This document shows positions 6,411 through 7,273 of a stretch of DNA of 7,273 nucleotides, one piece after another. Below the pieces are notes generated by a model, which was not told where the DNA came from, did not search any database, and was given only the letters and a program-made list of their open reading frames with translations. Within the stretch, counting starts at the first letter, position 1. Each line of letters opens with the position of its first letter. The position numbers and the translations under genes were made by a program. Source of the DNA: JARDZI01 sp041639705 (GTDB taxonomy: Bacteria; Bacillota; Clostridia; Clostridiales; Caloramatoraceae); assembly GCA_041639705.1 (NCBI GenBank), contig JBEQBT010000173.1, forward strand, positions 1 through 7,273. The letters run 5' to 3'.

Positions 6411-6767
6411 TTATGCTTTTTGATCTACGATTATGCCTGCAATTTCCCAAAGCTTAGCAACGAAATCAAGCATTTTTTTTGGTGGTATTTCCTTTATTAC
6501 CTCACCGCTTTCATCATCTATTATTTTTACCATTACATCTTTTGTAACCTCATGTATTTCAAATTTCAAGTGAGTATTGTTCTTAAATAGTACTTTATTA
6601 GCCTTATCTATAGAAGAAGCTAATTCCTTTTGATTTACTTTCGTTTCTATTTTTTCAGATAACTCCTTACTTTCACCAGTAATTTCTCTTGGAAATTTTT
6701 GCACTTCAACAGTCGACTGACCTGATGTGTGAACAGCATTATTTGAATTATTTATGCCTATTTCCAT
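6411..6767 (-). CDS. flaG: Flagellar protein FlaG
   Basis: FlaG is a small protein of flagellated bacteria, generally encoded next to fliD and fliS and linked to filament length control; its biochemical role is not settled. The 118-residue product has the family layout: a variable, polar N-terminus (1-50), a short helix (DKANKVLFKNN), and the conserved C-terminal domain LKFEIHEVTKDVMVKIIDDE (67-86) followed by SGEVIKEIPP and KKMLDFVAKLWEIAGIIVDQ (97-116). The ATG at 6767 is 5 nt after TGAGGTG (6779-6773). It is the first gene after the sigma-D promoter, with an estimated 5' leader of only about 25 nt. The next gene is a likely diverged copy of it. Confidence 0.92.
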   Translation of the reverse strand: MEIGINNSNNAVHTSGQSTVEVQKFPREITGESKELSEKIETKVNQKELASSIDKANKVLFKNNTHLKFEIHEVTKDVMVKIIDDESGEVIKEIPPKKMLDFVAKLWEIAGIIVDQKA

Positions 6768-6797
6768 TCCATCACCTCATTTTATTTCTTATTTCTG

Positions 6798-6824
6798 TTA
6801 TCGGATTTATAGTTGCTTACTTTA
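6798..6824 (-). promoter_or_regulatory. Sigma-D (flagellar sigma-28 type) promoter for flaG-fliS unit
   Basis: On the minus strand TAAA (6824-6821) is followed after exactly 15 bp by TCCGATAA (6805-6798). The flagellar sigma consensus in Bacillus-type bacteria is TAAA, about 15 bp, then GCCGATAA or GCCGATAT, so the -35 is perfect and the -10 matches 7 of 8. It is about 31 nt upstream of the flaG start and downstream of the hicA terminator, exactly where an operon promoter should be. Confidence 0.85.
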
Positions 6825-6865
6825 GATGGGAAAAAATTATTTTAGAGAGTGGAGAGTTGACAGTG

Positions 6866-6895
6866 AAAAAAAGAGCAACCATTAAAATTGCTCCT
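6866..6895 (-). terminator. Rho-independent terminator after hicA
   Basis: On the minus strand GAGCAA (6893-6888) and TTGCTC (6878-6873) form a stem around a 9-nt loop. G-U and A-U pairs can extend it outward by two. It is followed directly by seven T residues (6872-6866). It lies about 20 nt after the hicA stop and separates the toxin-antitoxin unit from the sigma-D promoter. Confidence 0.88.
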
Positions 6896-6915
6896 CAAAA
6901 TTCTAATATTTTTGA

Positions 6916-7146
6916 CTACAATTTATTTCTAAGATCTTCATATCCTTCATCTGTGATTTTCACATCTTTCAGTATTGCTTTTATAAGGCCTCTCTTTAAA
7001 TCTTTACCATGAACTGGTACTACAGTACATCTTCCATCAGTATGCGAAAAGAACTTAGGGCTACCATTTTGTCTTACCTCACTAAACCCAAGTTTTTGAA
7101 GTAATTTGACCATATCTTTATCTGAAATAATAGTTAATTTACTCAT
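6916..7146 (-). CDS. hicA: HicA-family mRNA interferase toxin (catalytic His replaced by Pro)
   Basis: HicA toxins are small double-stranded-RNA-binding-fold ribonucleases that cleave mRNA until bound by HicB. The 76-residue product matches the family along its length: SDKDMVKLLQKLGFSEVRQN (8-27), GSP in place of the usual GSH (28-30), HTDGRCTVVPVHGKDLKRGL (35-54) and KAILKDVKITDEGYEDL (56-72). The conserved His after Gly-Ser is the catalytic residue in characterised HicA proteins; here codon 30 is CCT (7059-7057), Pro, one base from a His codon (CAT). The protein may therefore be inactive or use another residue. The start is ATG at 7146, overlapping the antitoxin stop in TGATG; a GTG one codon earlier (7149) is less likely. 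A terminator follows. Confidence 0.85.
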   Translation of the reverse strand: MSKLTIISDKDMVKLLQKLGFSEVRQNGSPKFFSHTDGRCTVVPVHGKDLKRGLIKAILKDVKITDEGYEDLRNKL

Positions 7147-7273
7147 CACATCACCATGTCAAACCGCTTTGTTTCAATAAAATCCGAATTAAATATATCG
7201 ATACCATCTTTTACTGAAACTTCTAAGCATAACTTCACTGCTTCATCAACATTTGCCATCAACTCCACCATGG
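7146..7273 (-). CDS. hicB: HicB-family antitoxin, C-terminal part (cut by window edge)
   Basis: This frame, translated by hand and too short to stand out alone, runs from the window edge to a TGA at 7148-7146. It gives MVELMANVDEAVKLCLEVSV then KDGIDIFNSDFIETKRFDMV and a final M. The segment [E]LMANVDEAVKLCLE matches the conserved helix of HicB antitoxins (usually seen as EELxxNxxEAxxLxLE), and the gene lies directly before hicA with a one-base overlap. Only about 24 residues follow that helix, so this form seems to lack the extra C-terminal DNA-binding domain of longer HicB proteins. The N-terminal part is outside the window. The internal Met at 7271 is not taken to be the start. The order antitoxin-first is the reverse of the common hicAB arrangement. 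Confidence 0.75.
   Translation of the reverse strand, partial: MVELMANVDEAVKLCLEVSVKDGIDIFNSDFIETKRFDMVM

Noticed and set aside
6689..7012. Plus-strand open frame across flaG, the sigma-D promoter and hicA
   Set aside because: It would read through a promoter and a terminator of the other strand and is antisense to two recognisable genes.

Overview
The window is a piece of the flagellar gene cluster of a low-GC, Clostridium-like Firmicute. The evidence is strongly AT-rich DNA, purine-rich Shine-Dalgarno sites before most genes, the gram-positive order flgB-flgC-fliE-fliF-fliG-fliH-fliI, and a FlaG/FliS block read from a sigma-D (sigma-28 type) promoter. Every gene I can support lies on the minus strand, so transcription runs from high to low coordinates. 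Both genes at the window edges, a hicB-like antitoxin on the right and fliI on the left, are cut off.

In transcription order there are three units. (1) 7273-6866: the 3' end of a hicB-like antitoxin gene overlaps hicA by one base (TGATG), and the unit ends at a clear Rho-independent terminator. The HicA has Pro where the family's catalytic His is expected. (2) 6824-4988: a near-consensus sigma-D promoter, then flaG, a 118-codon gene that looks like a diverged FlaG paralogue, fliS, and a small coiled-coil protein in the position of a FliT/FlgN-type chaperone. fliD, often found between flaG and fliS, is absent. The unit is followed by a degenerate 22-23 bp tandem repeat and a long hairpin terminator. 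(3) 4863-1: a likely sigma-A promoter, then flgB, flgC, fliE, fliF, fliG, fliH and the first 67 codons of fliI. These genes are packed within 24 nt of each other; fliG and fliH overlap and the fliG ribosome-binding site spans the fliF stop.

Together the third unit encodes the core of the flagellar base: the MS ring (FliF), the ring-to-rod adaptor (FliE), proximal rod proteins (FlgB, FlgC), the switch/torque ring (FliG) and the export ATPase with its stator (FliI, FliH). The second unit encodes late, filament-stage functions: flagellin chaperone (FliS), filament-length-related FlaG and a probable second chaperone. The layout puts a late-class operon directly upstream of the early basal-body operon, so leakage through the terminator at about 5000 would couple late to early expression. 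Almost all of the window is conventional. The less ordinary parts are the FlaG-like second gene, the HicA with an altered active site, the 11-residue repeats in FliH and the tandem repeat after the chaperone gene.
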